Counted from the first letter of the stretch, positions 9,185-18,009 are shown. The stretch: DNA of 64,000 nucleotides from Achromobacter pestifer (GCF_013267355.1 NZ_CP053985.1:2728001-2792000); one strand, 5' to 3'. Notes: generated from the letters alone by a model not told the origin. Numbers and translations: made by a program.

Positions 9185-9930
9185 TGGTGGCTTCCCAGCG
9201 ACAGGCCCAGCAGGCGCGTCTGTAGTTCGTCGTCCGTGGCCAGTTCGGCCATGCCGCCGGCGTGGACGACGCGGCCGTTGTCCATCACGGCGACGTGATC
9301 GCCCACGAGGCGCGCGAAGTTGAAGTTCTGCTCGACCAGCAGGATGGTGGTGGACGCCTGCTTCAGTTCGATGAAGGCGTCGATCATGTTCTGGATGATG
9401 GCCGGCGCCAGGCCCTTGCTGGGCTCGTCCACCAACAGCAGGCGGCGCGGCTCGATGATGGCGCGCGCCACGGCCAGCATCTGCTTTTGTCCGCCCGACA
9501 GCTTGCCGGCGGGATGCAGCCAGAACTTCTTCAGCGCCGGAAAGAAACCGAAGATCCATTCCAGCCGCGCCGTGTCCAGCTGGCTGGCGTTTCTGGCCTG
9601 GCGTGCCGCCAGCAGGATGTTTTCCTGCACGGACAGGTCGGCGAAGATGCCCATGTTCTCGGGCACGTAGGCCATGCCCATGCGCGCCATGTCGGGCGGC
9701 GAGGTGCGCGTGCCGGGACCGCCGATGGGCGCGCCGTCGAAGTTCACCTGGCCTTGCGAGGCGCGCCACAATCCCATGATGGTGCGCAGCGTGGTGGTCT
9801 TGCCGGCGCCGTTGCGGCCCAGCAGCATGGTCACGGCCGCCGGCGCGACCGCCAGGTCCACGCCGTGCAGGATGTGGTACGCGCCGATGTGCGTGTGCAC
9901 GTCCTTCAATTCCAGCAGCGCTTGCGTCAT
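9181..9930 (-). CDS. Branched-chain-type ABC transporter ATP-binding protein (LivF family)
   Basis: A protein of 249 residues with Walker A GRNGAGKTT (38-46), signature LSGGQKQM (144-151) and Walker B LLLVDEP (164-170). The short length and lack of the LivG insertion place it in the LivF type. It overlaps its neighbours by 4 nt at both ends, so the genes are translated as one unit. One of two ATPases powering this importer. Confidence 0.94.
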   Translation of the reverse strand: MTQALLELKDVHTHIGAYHILHGVDLAVAPAAVTMLLGRNGAGKTTTLRTIMGLWRASQGQVNFDGAPIGGPGTRTSPPDMARMGMAYVPENMGIFADLSVQENILLAARQARNASQLDTARLEWIFGFFPALKKFWLHPAGKLSGGQKQMLAVARAIIEPRRLLLVDEPSKGLAPAIIQNMIDAFIELKQASTTILLVEQNFNFARLVGDHVAVMDNGRVVHAGGMAELATDDELQTRLLGLSLGSHQ

Positions 9931-10697
9931 GCCGCCTTCTCCGCCGGGCTGACGCCCAGATAGGCCTGCTGCACGATGGGCGAGGCGATCACCGCCGCCG
10001 GGTCGCCGTCGGCCATCAGCTGGCCGTTGTGCAGCACCACAATGCGGTCCGCCAGTTCGCGCACCACGTCCATCTTGTGCTCCACCAGCAGGATTGTTTT
10101 CGTCGGATTGTTCTTGATCTCGCGGATCAGCTCCAGCACGACAGGCACGTCGTCCACGCTCATGCCTGCGGTCGGCTCGTCGAACATGAATACCTGCGGC
10201 TCCAGCGCGATCAGCATGGCGATCTCCAGCTTGCGCTGGTCGCCGTGCGGCAAGTCGGCGGCGGACTGGTCGCGGCGCGCGGACAGGCGGGTGCGTTCCA
10301 GCAGCGCGTCGGCGCGTTCGATCAGGCCGCGGTCGTCGCTCCAGGTGCGCCAGAAACGGATCTGGCGCCAGCCCATGCCTTGCTGACGCGACTGCAGGGC
10401 CAGGCGCACGTTCTCATGCACGCTCAGGCGCGGGAACAGCTGCGTCAGCTGGAAGGCGCGGCCCAGCCCCGCATGCATGCGCGCGGGCGCGGCCAGCGAG
10501 GTCAGGTCGCGCCCGTTCAGGCGCACCGTGCCGGCGCTGGCGCGCAGCTGGCCGGAGATCAGGTTGAAGTAGGTGGTCTTGCCCGCGCCGTTCGGGCCGA
10601 CTATGGCGGTCAGGGTGCCAGGCGCATAGCTGCAGCTGACCTCGTTGACAGCCACGTGTCCGCCGAAACGGATCGTGAGCGATTGGGTTTCCAGCAT
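9927..10697 (-). CDS. Branched-chain-type ABC transporter ATP-binding protein (LivG family)
   Basis: A protein of 256 residues with Walker A GPNGAGKTT (34-42) and Walker B VFMFDEPTAG. The signature reads LPHGDQRKLEIA, a known type of LivG deviation from the usual LSGGQ. The sequence GLGRAFQLTQLFPRLSVHEN is typical of LivG. It overlaps livF by ATGA and lies 15 bp after the receptor gene. Confidence 0.94.
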   Translation of the reverse strand: MLETQSLTIRFGGHVAVNEVSCSYAPGTLTAIVGPNGAGKTTYFNLISGQLRASAGTVRLNGRDLTSLAAPARMHAGLGRAFQLTQLFPRLSVHENVRLALQSRQQGMGWRQIRFWRTWSDDRGLIERADALLERTRLSARRDQSAADLPHGDQRKLEIAMLIALEPQVFMFDEPTAGMSVDDVPVVLELIREIKNNPTKTILLVEHKMDVVRELADRIVVLHNGQLMADGDPAAVIASPIVQQAYLGVSPAEKAA

Positions 10698-10712
10698 GTA
10701 TGGACGGTGCGC

Positions 10713-11885
10713 TCAGCGTTTGTTCTGGATCGGCACCGACATCTGGTCCGACGTGATTTCCTTGACCAGGTCCTGCACGGCCCAAGGCACCGACGGATCG
10801 TTCTTGATGCGGAAGTGGTACATGGACTGCATGGCCTGGTGGTCCTCGGGGCGGAAGGTCATCTTGCCCTTGGGCGTATCGAAGCTCATGCCTTCCATGG
10901 CCTTGATCAGCGTGTCGGTGTCGGAATTGCCGTTGGTCTTGGCTAGCGCGGTGGCGATCGCGATTCCGGAGGCCATGCCGCCCGCGGTGAAAAAGTCCGG
11001 CGGCTGGCCGTAGCGCTTCTGGTGCTCCGCCACCAACCAGTCATTGATCGGATTCTTGGGGATGCCGTAGTAGTAATAGGTGGCGCCTTCCATGCCCGCC
11101 AGCGATTTCAGCGGCGTCATGGCGGCCAGCGTGTTGCCGCCGGTGGCGATCTCGATGCCGAAGCGCTTGGGGTCCAGATCGGCGATCTTGAACGGATTGC
11201 CCGCGCCGGCCCACAGGATGAAGATGATCTTGCGGCCCGGCTTGTCCTTCAGCGCATCGAACAGGCGCTGCGCGCCGGCGGTGAAGTCGGTGGCGTTGGC
11301 GGGCAGGTATTCCTCGTGCACGATCTTGGCGTTCTTCAAGGCACCCTTGAACGCCTTCACGCCGTCGCGGCCGAAGGCGTAGTCCTGCGCCAGCATCGCG
11401 ATCGAGGTGCCGGCCTGGTCGAAGGCGACCGCGTTGGCGATGGCGTCCTGCGACGAGTTGCGGCCGGTGCGGAAGATGTACTTGTTCCACTTGTCGCCGG
11501 TGATCGAATCCGCCACGGCAGGCTCGACCAGCAGGATCTTCTCGTATTCCTCGGCGATGGGCAGCATGGCCAACGCGACGCCGGACGAGGTGGGGCCGAC
11601 CGCGATGTCGGCGTTGTCGTCCGCATAGGCCGAGGCCAGCTGGGCGCGCGCCACGTCAGGCTTGCCCTGGTTGTCCTTTTCAATGACGCGGATCTTGCGG
11701 CCGGCGACCGTCATGGTGCCTTGCGTCGCATATTCCAGCCCTAGCATCAGGCCGTTCTGGGTTTGCTTGGCATAGGCCTCCAGGGGGCCGGTCTTGTCGT
11801 AGACGTGGGCCACGACGAAGTCTTTGGCCGCTATGGCGGAATTCATGCAGAGGCCGGCGAGCGCGGCGAGCAGGACGCGTTTCAT
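10713..11885 (-). CDS. ABC transporter substrate-binding protein, branched-chain amino acid type
   Basis: A protein of 390 residues with a signal peptide (MKRVLLAALAGLCMNSAIAA) and the periplasmic type I fold of the LivK family: VYDKTGPLEAYAKQTQNGLM near the start and VGPTSSGVALAMLPIAEEYE for the first lobe. It is the first gene of the transporter operon and delivers the ligand to the permeases. The ligand cannot be read from sequence. The alpha/beta hydrolase gene ends at 11898, 12 bp upstream on the same strand, so the hydrolase heads the same transcript. Confidence 0.93.
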   Translation of the reverse strand: MKRVLLAALAGLCMNSAIAAKDFVVAHVYDKTGPLEAYAKQTQNGLMLGLEYATQGTMTVAGRKIRVIEKDNQGKPDVARAQLASAYADDNADIAVGPTSSGVALAMLPIAEEYEKILLVEPAVADSITGDKWNKYIFRTGRNSSQDAIANAVAFDQAGTSIAMLAQDYAFGRDGVKAFKGALKNAKIVHEEYLPANATDFTAGAQRLFDALKDKPGRKIIFILWAGAGNPFKIADLDPKRFGIEIATGGNTLAAMTPLKSLAGMEGATYYYYGIPKNPINDWLVAEHQKRYGQPPDFFTAGGMASGIAIATALAKTNGNSDTDTLIKAMEGMSFDTPKGKMTFRPEDHQAMQSMYHFRIKNDPSVPWAVQDLVKEITSDQMSVPIQNKR

Positions 11886-11897
11886 GGGAGTCTCCTG

Positions 11898-12794
11898 TTA
11901 TTGGGGGCGGGCAGCCGCCGTATGGTCCGGCGTGGCAAGGAATAGTCGGATGGCGTCGATTTGCGGGGCCACGTTCAGGGCAGGGGCGTGGCCGCAATCG
12001 GGGAAGTCGATGCGCTGCGCGCGCGGTCCGCGACGGGTCATGGCGTCGGCGACCTCGGGCAGCAGCAGGTCCGAATCGGCGCCGCGCAGCAGCAGCAGCG
12101 GCATGCGCAGCGAGTCATAGCCGCTCCAGCGGTTGTAGTCGGCTGGATGGTTATTGAACTGGCCGACGATGGCCGGGTCGTAGTGCAGGGTGATGCGGCC
12201 ATCCGGCAGCCGGCGCACCGAGGTTTCAGTCATCCGGCGCCATTGCTCGTCGCTTTGCCAGCCGTAGGGCTTGTAGGCGACGCGCAGCCAGGCTTCCAGT
12301 TCCGTGACCGTATCGAAGGCCGGCGGCGCGCCGACGTAGGCCACGATGCGGTCGATGGCGGCCTGCGGCAGTTCGGGGCCGATGTCATTGACGACCAGGT
12401 GCGAGATCCGGTCGCGCAAGGTGGTGGCGGCGGCGTGCATGCCGGTGGCGCCGCCCATGGACGTCCCCACCCAGCGCACGCGGGCCAGCGACAGCCCGTC
12501 CACCAGGGCGCGGGCCAGCGTTGCATAGAAATCCAGCTGGTACTCGGCAGCCGGGTCGGCGCTCCATTGCGACAGGCCGCGACCGATCGCGTCCGGGCAG
12601 ATGATGCGGTAGTCGTCCGCCAGTGCCTGCGCCAGGTCGTCGAAGTCGCGGCCGGTGCGGGCCAGGCCATGCCACATGATGACGGGGGGCGCGTCCGCGG
12701 CGCCCCATTCGGTGTAGTGCAGCTCGCGGCCTGCGCAACGCAGATAGCGCGAAGCCGGCGCGTGGCGGCCGGCCGGTGCGGGCGCTGGTGCCAT
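11898..12794 (-). CDS. Alpha/beta-fold hydrolase
   Basis: A protein of 298 residues. The oxyanion segment WHGLART (41-47), nucleophile elbow GTSMGG with Ser112, an Asp in the LLLRGADSDLLL strand and a His in the late DCGHAP motif complete a Ser-Asp-His triad. Such enzymes cleave esters, lactones or C-C bonds; the substrate is unknown. No signal peptide, so it is probably cytoplasmic. It starts the minus-strand unit that continues into the ABC importer, suggesting import of a compound that this enzyme hydrolyses, and it is divergent from an AraC regulator. Confidence 0.9.
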   Translation of the reverse strand: MAPAPAPAGRHAPASRYLRCAGRELHYTEWGAADAPPVIMWHGLARTGRDFDDLAQALADDYRIICPDAIGRGLSQWSADPAAEYQLDFYATLARALVDGLSLARVRWVGTSMGGATGMHAAATTLRDRISHLVVNDIGPELPQAAIDRIVAYVGAPPAFDTVTELEAWLRVAYKPYGWQSDEQWRRMTETSVRRLPDGRITLHYDPAIVGQFNNHPADYNRWSGYDSLRMPLLLLRGADSDLLLPEVADAMTRRGPRAQRIDFPDCGHAPALNVAPQIDAIRLFLATPDHTAAARPQ

Positions 12795-12857
12795 GGGTCT
12801 CCTCCCGGGTTGTCCAGGTTGTGTGCTTATCGGGCTGAATATAGACTTGCGCCAAGC

Positions 12858-12872
12858 GCGCCTTCAAGGCGC
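12858..12872. promoter_or_regulatory. Palindrome in the hydrolase/AraC divergent region
   Basis: GCGCCTT-C-AAGGCGC is a perfect inverted repeat with 7-bp arms, centred in the 168-bp gap between the divergent hydrolase and araC-type genes. It could be an operator, but AraC proteins more often use direct repeats, so the link is weak. Confidence 0.3.
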
Positions 12873-12962
12873 CGGACACCCCGCAGCAGGGTGAGTCAAG
12901 AATATGTAGACGCAGGATCACGAGCGCCCGGTGGCGGCGCCGGCGTCCAAGGAGACCTAGCC

Positions 12963-13922
12963 ATGTCCGATACGGAATTCGCCATTTCGGCCAGCGCTGG
13001 CGCTGACCGGCGCGACGAATGGCGCGCGGCGCTGTCGCACGCGTTCGGTCCGTTCGAGGTACATCGCGGCCGGCCAGACAGTTTCGCCGGACATGTGCGC
13101 TATGTGCGCCGGGGCAGCCTGCAGTTCAACGACCTCCATTACCAGGGGCAGAAGCTGGAGCGCACCGTCGGCAATGTGTCGCGTCTGGACCAGGAGTTCT
13201 ATACCTTCGGCCTGCCGCTGGCCGGACCACTGGCCGTGCAGCAGCAGGGCAGGGAGTTCCAGGTCGAACCCGGTTGCGTCTATCTGATGAACCAGAGCCT
13301 GCCCTACCAGGCCACGGCGCAGGGCGCGGCGGGCTACCGCAGCCTGAGCGTGTCCTTTCCGCGCAGCGCGCTATTGCAGCGCGATTCCCGCGTCGGCGCC
13401 TTCTACAAGCTGCGCGTCGATGACGGTTCGCCGCGAGGCGCCCTGCTGGCCAGCTATATGGACCACCTGTTCAAAGGGGTGGACGGCTGGTCGGACGTCG
13501 AAGCGGCGGAACTCGGCGAGCGCCTGATCGACCTGATCGTGCTGTTCCTGGTGCAATCAGGCCAAGGGCACGCATCGGAGTCGGACAGCAGCGTCACGCT
13601 GGCGCACCGGCAGCGCGTGCTGGCCTACATCCGCCAGCATCTGGCGGATCCGGCGCTGTCGCCGCAGCAGGTGGCGCAGGGCTGCGGCTTGTCGGTGGCC
13701 TATCTGCACCGTATTCTGCGCGCCGGCGGCCTGTCGGTGGAGTCCTTCATCTTCGACCAGCGGCTCGACAAGTGCCGCGAACTGTTGCTGAATCCGCAGC
13801 ATCGCCACCGCAGCATCGCCGAGCTGGCCTATCAGGTGGGTTTCTCGCACCCCTCGCATTTCAGCCGCCTGTTCAAGCGCCGCTTCGGCATGACGCCGCG
13901 CGATTTGCGGGCAAGTTCCTGA
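12963..13922 (+). CDS. AraC family transcriptional regulator
   Basis: A protein of 319 residues. The N-terminal two thirds look like the AraC-binding-like ligand domain. The C-terminal 100 residues are the double helix-turn-helix: ALSPQQVAQGCGLSVAYLHR and IAELAYQVGFSHPSHFSRLF, ending with the family motif FGMTPRDLR. The frame extends upstream to 11961, but the start at 12963 has AAGGAG about 10 nt before it and gives a normal-length regulator. It is divergent from the hydrolase and ABC importer, so it probably controls them. Confidence 0.93.
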   Translation: MSDTEFAISASAGADRRDEWRAALSHAFGPFEVHRGRPDSFAGHVRYVRRGSLQFNDLHYQGQKLERTVGNVSRLDQEFYTFGLPLAGPLAVQQQGREFQVEPGCVYLMNQSLPYQATAQGAAGYRSLSVSFPRSALLQRDSRVGAFYKLRVDDGSPRGALLASYMDHLFKGVDGWSDVEAAELGERLIDLIVLFLVQSGQGHASESDSSVTLAHRQRVLAYIRQHLADPALSPQQVAQGCGLSVAYLHRILRAGGLSVESFIFDQRLDKCRELLLNPQHRHRSIAELAYQVGFSHPSHFSRLFKRRFGMTPRDLRASS

Positions 13923-13968
13923 GCGGCTCTTGTCCGCGGATGGTCCGCCTGGTTGTCGGGCGAGAGGC

Positions 13969-14003
13969 AAAAAAAAAAGCCCCGCAGGATTTCTGCGGGG
14001 CTT
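13969..14003 (-). terminator. Terminator between araC-type gene and aldehyde dehydrogenase
   Basis: AAGCCCCGCAG (13977-13987) pairs with CTGCGGGGCTT (13993-14003) around a 5-nt loop. On the minus strand it is followed by a long run of U (A-run 13969-13978), so it mainly ends the dehydrogenase transcript. It may also slow plus-strand transcription from the araC-type gene. Confidence 0.85.
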
Positions 14004-14018
14004 AGTTTCAATGCCAGG

Positions 14019-15446
14019 TCAGATGTGCGTGATGAACTTCGTGACCAGGTAGCCGTCGAACGTTTCCAGGCCGCCTTCGCTGCCGATGCCGCTGTCCTTG
14101 ATGCCGCCGAAGGGCGTCTCGGCCAGGGCGCTGCCGAAATGGTTGATGTTGACCATGCCGGCTTCCAGGCCGTTGGAGACCTTGGTGGCCGTCTGCAGCG
14201 AGTTCGTGAACACGTAGGACGACAGGCCGAAGGGCAGGCTGTTGGCGCGGCGCAGCACTTCATCGGTATCCGTGAAGCGGACCACCGGCGCAACCGGGCC
14301 GAAGGGCTCTTCGGTCATCAGCATGGAGTTGTCGGGCACATCGGTCACGACCGTGGGGGCGAAGAAGAAGCCCTTGCGGTCCAGCGGGCCGCCGCCGACC
14401 ACGACCTTGCCGCCATGCTTCTTGGCGTCGTCGATGAAGGCGCTCATGGCGGGGACGCGGCGTTCGTGCGCCAGCGGGCCCATGTCGGTGCCGGCTTCCA
14501 GGCCGTCGCCGACCTTGATGTTCTTCAGCACTTCCGAGAAGCGCGCGAGGAACTGCTCATAGGCGCCGTTCTGGACGTAGAAGCGGGTGGGCGATACGCA
14601 GACCTGGCCCGCGTTGCGCACCTTGAACTTGGCCAGCATGGTGGCGGCGCGGTCAATGTCGGCGTCGTCGAACACCAGCACGGGCGAGTGGCCGCCCAGT
14701 TCCATGGTGACGCGCTTCATGTGGGCGCCGGCCAGCGCGGCCAACTGCTTGCCCACCGGCACGGAGCCGGTGAACGACACCTTGCGCACGATGGGCGAAC
14801 GGATCAGGTAGTCCGAGATCTTGGCGGGCTCGCCCCAGACGATGTTCAGGCAACCCTTGGGCAGGCCGGCGTCGTGGAACATGCGGGCGATTGCCATCAC
14901 CGCGCTGGGCGAATCCTCGGGCCCCTTCAGCACCACCGTGCAGCCGGCGCCGAGGGCGGCGGCGATCTTGCGGATGGCCTGGTTGTACGGGAAGTTCCAG
15001 GGCGTGAACGCGGCGCAGACGCCGATGGGCTCGCGCACCACGAATTGGCGCACATCAGGATTGCGCGACGGGACCACGCGGCCGTAGATGCGGCGGCATT
15101 CCTCGGCGTGCCAGTCGGCGTGCTCGGCGCAGGAGGTGACTTCGCCCACGGCTTCGGCCAGCGGCTTGCCCTGGTCCAGCGTCATGTTGCGGCCGATTTC
15201 CTGGGCGCGTTCACGCGACAGCGTCGCGACCTTGCGCAGGATGGCCGAGCGGTCCATGGGAGAGGATTTCTTCCACGACTCGAAGGCGCGCTGGGCGGCG
15301 GCTAGCGCGCGATCCAGATCCGCTTCGGTGGCGTGGGGCAGCTGGCCGAGAACTTCCAGCGTGGCCGGGTTGATGACGTCCTGGGTGCGCCTGCCCTCTC
15401 CGGCGACGAATTCGCCGTCGATATACAGCGCCAACTGTTCATACAT
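14019..15446 (-). CDS. NAD(P)-dependent aldehyde dehydrogenase, succinate-semialdehyde type
   Basis: A protein of 475 residues, full length for the ALDH superfamily. Catalytic residues are all visible: Asn151 in PWNFPYNQ, Glu249 in [10 protein letters not shown], Cys283 in [12 protein letters not shown]. The overall sequence is closest to the succinate-semialdehyde dehydrogenase group, but substrate choice in this family is hard to read. It oxidises an aldehyde to its acid in the cytoplasm. It has its own terminator and is convergent with the araC-type gene. It could be a monocistronic part of the same catabolic set as the hydrolase and importer; this is inference. Confidence 0.93.
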   Translation of the reverse strand: MYEQLALYIDGEFVAGEGRRTQDVINPATLEVLGQLPHATEADLDRALAAAQRAFESWKKSSPMDRSAILRKVATLSRERAQEIGRNMTLDQGKPLAEAVGEVTSCAEHADWHAEECRRIYGRVVPSRNPDVRQFVVREPIGVCAAFTPWNFPYNQAIRKIAAALGAGCTVVLKGPEDSPSAVMAIARMFHDAGLPKGCLNIVWGEPAKISDYLIRSPIVRKVSFTGSVPVGKQLAALAGAHMKRVTMELGGHSPVLVFDDADIDRAATMLAKFKVRNAGQVCVSPTRFYVQNGAYEQFLARFSEVLKNIKVGDGLEAGTDMGPLAHERRVPAMSAFIDDAKKHGGKVVVGGGPLDRKGFFFAPTVVTDVPDNSMLMTEEPFGPVAPVVRFTDTDEVLRRANSLPFGLSSYVFTNSLQTATKVSNGLEAGMVNINHFGSALAETPFGGIKDSGIGSEGGLETFDGYLVTKFITHI

Positions 15447-15560
15447 GCCTGTCTTCCCTTGCGAAATAGGAGTGGATAGCGATCACTGTCGCCCACGCCA
15501 GTCTAAACCAGCTTGTCCGCGGCGGGGAGGGCCAATGCCCGGCGGCGCATTGGAGCCAAT

Positions 15561-16391
15561 ATGCCGGCGCAAGTCTTGCGTGCCTGCGCCGGCATGGACA
15601 AAATGGTGCATCTTTGGCTGTCTATCCGGCTACTTATTGTGCAACCTGTCGATGCGCGTCCGCCCAGCAAGCCCAGTTTCTACTCGCGCGTCTTTTTCCG
15701 CTTCATAGATTGGTTGCGCAACCGCATCGCCCAGGCCTCGCTGGTCGGTGACCGTCCCATTTTCGACAACGGCCAGTTTCCCTGGGTCGCCGCGCTCGAG
15801 GCCCAAGCGCCCGCCATCCGCGCCGAGTTGGCCGATCTGCTCTCCGAGCGCCAGCATCTGCCTGCCTTCCATGAAATTTCCCCTGACGTCGGCCAGATCA
15901 CCTCGGACGACCAATGGAAGACTTTCGTGTTCATGGGTTACGGCCTGCGCTCCGAACGCAACCTGGCGCGTTGCCCCCAGACCGCCCAGGCGCTGCAGGG
16001 GATCCCGGGCATCCGCACGGCGTTTTTCTCCATCCTGGAGGCTGGCAAGCGCATCCCCCTGCACACAGGCCCGTACAACGGCGTCCTGCGCCTGCATCTG
16101 GGGCTGGTGGTGCCGGAGCCCGCCGCCCAATGCTGGATCGAGGTCGGGGGCGAGCGCTACAGCTGGCGCGAAGGCCGGGCGGTGGTGTTCGACGACCTAT
16201 ATCCGCACCAGGTCCATAACGACACCTCGGGGCTGCGTGCCGTGCTTTTCGTGGACTTCGAGCGTCCCTGCCGCGCTCCTGTAAAATGGCTGAACCGCCT
16301 GGTGCTCATGGCCGCCCCGTTCACGGACGAGATCCGTCGCGGGAAGGCCAATCATGACGCCTGGGAGAAGGGCTACTACCGCCAGAAATAG
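15561..16391 (+). CDS. Aspartyl/asparaginyl beta-hydroxylase domain protein
   Basis: A protein of about 276 residues of the Asp/Asn beta-hydroxylase family, Fe(II)/2-oxoglutarate dioxygenases that include LpxO. Motifs are HTGPYNGVLRLHLGL, with the first metal His and an Arg for 2-oxoglutarate, and VFDDLYPHQVHN, with the second His. A hydrophobic stretch near the N-terminus (MVHLWLSIRLLIV) may anchor it to the inner membrane, as in LpxO, which hydroxylates lipid A acyl chains. The start is uncertain: in-frame ATGs lie at 15513, 15561, 15594 and 15603, none with a strong ribosome binding site. Lipid A hydroxylation is possible but not shown. Confidence 0.82.
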   Translation: MPAQVLRACAGMDKMVHLWLSIRLLIVQPVDARPPSKPSFYSRVFFRFIDWLRNRIAQASLVGDRPIFDNGQFPWVAALEAQAPAIRAELADLLSERQHLPAFHEISPDVGQITSDDQWKTFVFMGYGLRSERNLARCPQTAQALQGIPGIRTAFFSILEAGKRIPLHTGPYNGVLRLHLGLVVPEPAAQCWIEVGGERYSWREGRAVVFDDLYPHQVHNDTSGLRAVLFVDFERPCRAPVKWLNRLVLMAAPFTDEIRRGKANHDAWEKGYYRQK

Positions 16392-16411
16392 GGGGGCGGA
16401 TAGCTTCGGTG

Positions 16412-16440
16412 TCCCCTTCGCGGGGGAAAGCGTCGCTTTT
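16412..16440 (+). terminator. Possible terminator after the hydroxylase gene
   Basis: TCCCC and GGGGA pair around TTCGC (16412-16427), followed by a second short AAAGC/GCTTT hairpin ending in TTTT (16440). The stems are short, so this is a weak call. It lies just upstream of the spc operon promoter. Confidence 0.35.
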
Positions 16441-16445
16441 GTGGG

Positions 16446-16454
16446 TTATCCACA
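16446..16454 (+). promoter_or_regulatory. Consensus DnaA box upstream of the spc promoter
   Basis: TTATCCACA matches the strong DnaA box consensus at all nine positions and ends 8 bp before the -35 of the predicted rplN promoter. One such match is expected by chance about once per 130 kb of random DNA counting both strands, so a functional role is unproven. It also forms the right arm of a TGTGG/CCACA inverted repeat. Confidence 0.35.
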
Positions 16455-16462
16455 CAAAGTGC

Positions 16463-16491
16463 TTGCGCTCAAATATTAACCACGTTAGAAT
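16463..16491 (+). promoter_or_regulatory. Predicted sigma-70 promoter of the spc operon
   Basis: TTGCGC (16463-16468) and TAGAAT (16486-16491) are separated by an ideal 17 nt. Transcription would start near 16498, leaving a leader of about 247 nt before rplN. A promoter is expected here because the S10 block is terminated 10.7 kb upstream. Confidence 0.7.
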
Positions 16492-16497
16492 TATCAG

Positions 16498-16744
16498 CTT
16501 TCCCAGATTGTCGATCGAGTTGGCCCGCGCCTATGCAGGTTAGCCCGACGTGTTGGGGGAATACCCGCAGGATTTCAACCCAGGGTCGTTGCGTTGCCAA
16601 CCAGTTGCATGAGTAGGGCGAAAGCTCGAGACATGCCAACACTAAAGCAGGGCGGCAGACCTGACGGGACCAAAACTGGCAGGAATTGCAGTGTTCCCTT
16701 GTTGGGAAAACCGTATTTCCAGTTAAGTTGGAACAGGAAAAATC
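16498..16744 (+). promoter_or_regulatory. Long 5' leader of the spc operon
   Basis: About 247 nt with no plausible gene. Near its 3' end two stems compete for the same bases: TTCCC (16694-16698) with GGGAA (16704-16708), or that GGAAA segment with TTTCC about 6 nt further on. Mutually exclusive stems close to the start codon suggest control of translation or early termination. No ribosomal protein binding site could be recognised by eye. Confidence 0.4.
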
Positions 16745-17113
16745 ATGATCCAAATGCAGACCACGCTGGATGTGGCCGATAACACTGGTGCGCGTCATGT
16801 CATGTGCATTAAGGTGCTCGGTGGCTCCAAGCGCCGTTATGCCGGTATCGGCGACATCATCAAGGTGAGCGTCAAAGATGCGGCTCCGCGCGGACGCGTC
16901 AAGAAAGGCGAAATTTACAATGCCGTGGTGGTTCGTACCGCCAAGGGCGTGCGCCGTAAAGACGGTTCGCTGATTCGTTTCGGTGGCAATGCCGCCGTGT
17001 TGCTCAACGCCAAGCTGGAGCCCATCGGCACCCGCATCTTCGGACCCGTTACGCGTGAACTGCGTACCGAGAAGTTCATGAAGATCGTGTCGTTGGCCCC
17101 GGAAGTGCTGTAA
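16745..17113 (+). CDS. rplN: 50S ribosomal protein L14
   Basis: A protein of 122 residues, the standard length, beginning [20 protein letters not shown] with the L14 signature ([20 protein letters not shown]). L14 helps form intersubunit bridges. ATG is preceded by AGGAAA. First gene of the spc-alpha block here, with its own promoter and leader instead of following rpsQ directly. Confidence 0.98.
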   Translation: MIQMQTTLDVADNTGARHVMCIKVLGGSKRRYAGIGDIIKVSVKDAAPRGRVKKGEIYNAVVVRTAKGVRRKDGSLIRFGGNAAVLLNAKLEPIGTRIFGPVTRELRTEKFMKIVSLAPEVL

Positions 17114-17124
17114 GGAGCCCTACG

Positions 17125-17445
17125 ATGAACAATATTCGTAAAGGCGACGAAGTCATCGTCCTGACCGGCCGCGACAAGAAGCGTCGCGGTACCGTGCTGG
17201 CGCGCGTCGATGCCGACCACGTTCTGGTCGAAGGCGTCAACGTCGTCAAGAAGCACGTGAAAGCCAACCCGATGGCTAACAACCCGGGCGGGATTGTCGA
17301 AAAGACCATGCCGATTCACGTCTCGAACGTCGCGCTGTTCAACCCGGCCACCGGCCGTGGCGACCGCGTGGGCGTGCAAGAGGTCGAAGGCCGCAAGGTT
17401 CGCGTGTTCCGTTCCAATGGTGCCGTTGTCGGCGCCAAGGCGTAA
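17125..17445 (+). CDS. rplX: 50S ribosomal protein L24
   Basis: A protein of 106 residues with the KOW motif near the N-terminus ([20 protein letters not shown]). L24 is an assembly initiator for the 50S subunit. Ordinary spacing, 11 bp after rplN. Confidence 0.98.
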   Translation: MNNIRKGDEVIVLTGRDKKRRGTVLARVDADHVLVEGVNVVKKHVKANPMANNPGGIVEKTMPIHVSNVALFNPATGRGDRVGVQEVEGRKVRVFRSNGAVVGAKA

Positions 17446-17457
17446 GGGGCGATAGAC

Positions 17458-17997
17458 ATGTCTCGTTTGCAAGATCTCTACAAGAGCAAGGTCGCTGCCG
17501 ACCTGCAAGCCCAGTTTGGCTACAAGAGCACGATGGAAGTGCCGCGCATCACCAAGATCACCCTGAACATGGGTGTGTCGGAAGCGGTGTCGGACAAGAA
17601 AGTCATCGAGCACGCTGTTGGCGACCTGACCAAGATCGCCGGCCAGAAGCCCGTCGTGACCAAGACCAAGAAGGCTATCGCCGGGTTCAAGATCCGCGAA
17701 AACTACCCGATCGGTTGCATGGTCACGCTGCGCGGTCAACGCATGTACGAATTCCTGGATCGCCTGGTGGCGGTTGCGCTGCCTCGCGTGCGCGACTTCC
17801 GCGGTATCTCGGGTCGTGCGTTCGACGGCCGTGGCAACTACAACATCGGGGTGAAAGAGCAGATCATTTTCCCCGAAATCGAGTACGACAAGATCGACGC
17901 GCTGCGTGGGCTGAACATCAGCATCACCACCTCCGCGAAGACCGACGAAGAAGCCAAGGCGCTGTTGACGGCCTTCAGCTTCCCGTTCCGTAACTAA
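17458..17997 (+). CDS. rplE: 50S ribosomal protein L5
   Basis: A protein of 179 residues with the L5 signature [20 protein letters not shown] and [21 protein letters not shown]5 binds 5S rRNA and contacts P-site tRNA. In E. coli the S8 translational control site lies at the start of this gene; the 12 bp before this ATG are too short to judge. Confidence 0.98.
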   Translation: MSRLQDLYKSKVAADLQAQFGYKSTMEVPRITKITLNMGVSEAVSDKKVIEHAVGDLTKIAGQKPVVTKTKKAIAGFKIRENYPIGCMVTLRGQRMYEFLDRLVAVALPRVRDFRGISGRAFDGRGNYNIGVKEQIIFPEIEYDKIDALRGLNISITTSAKTDEEAKALLTAFSFPFRN

Positions 17998-18009
17998 GGG
18001 GCTGATGAC

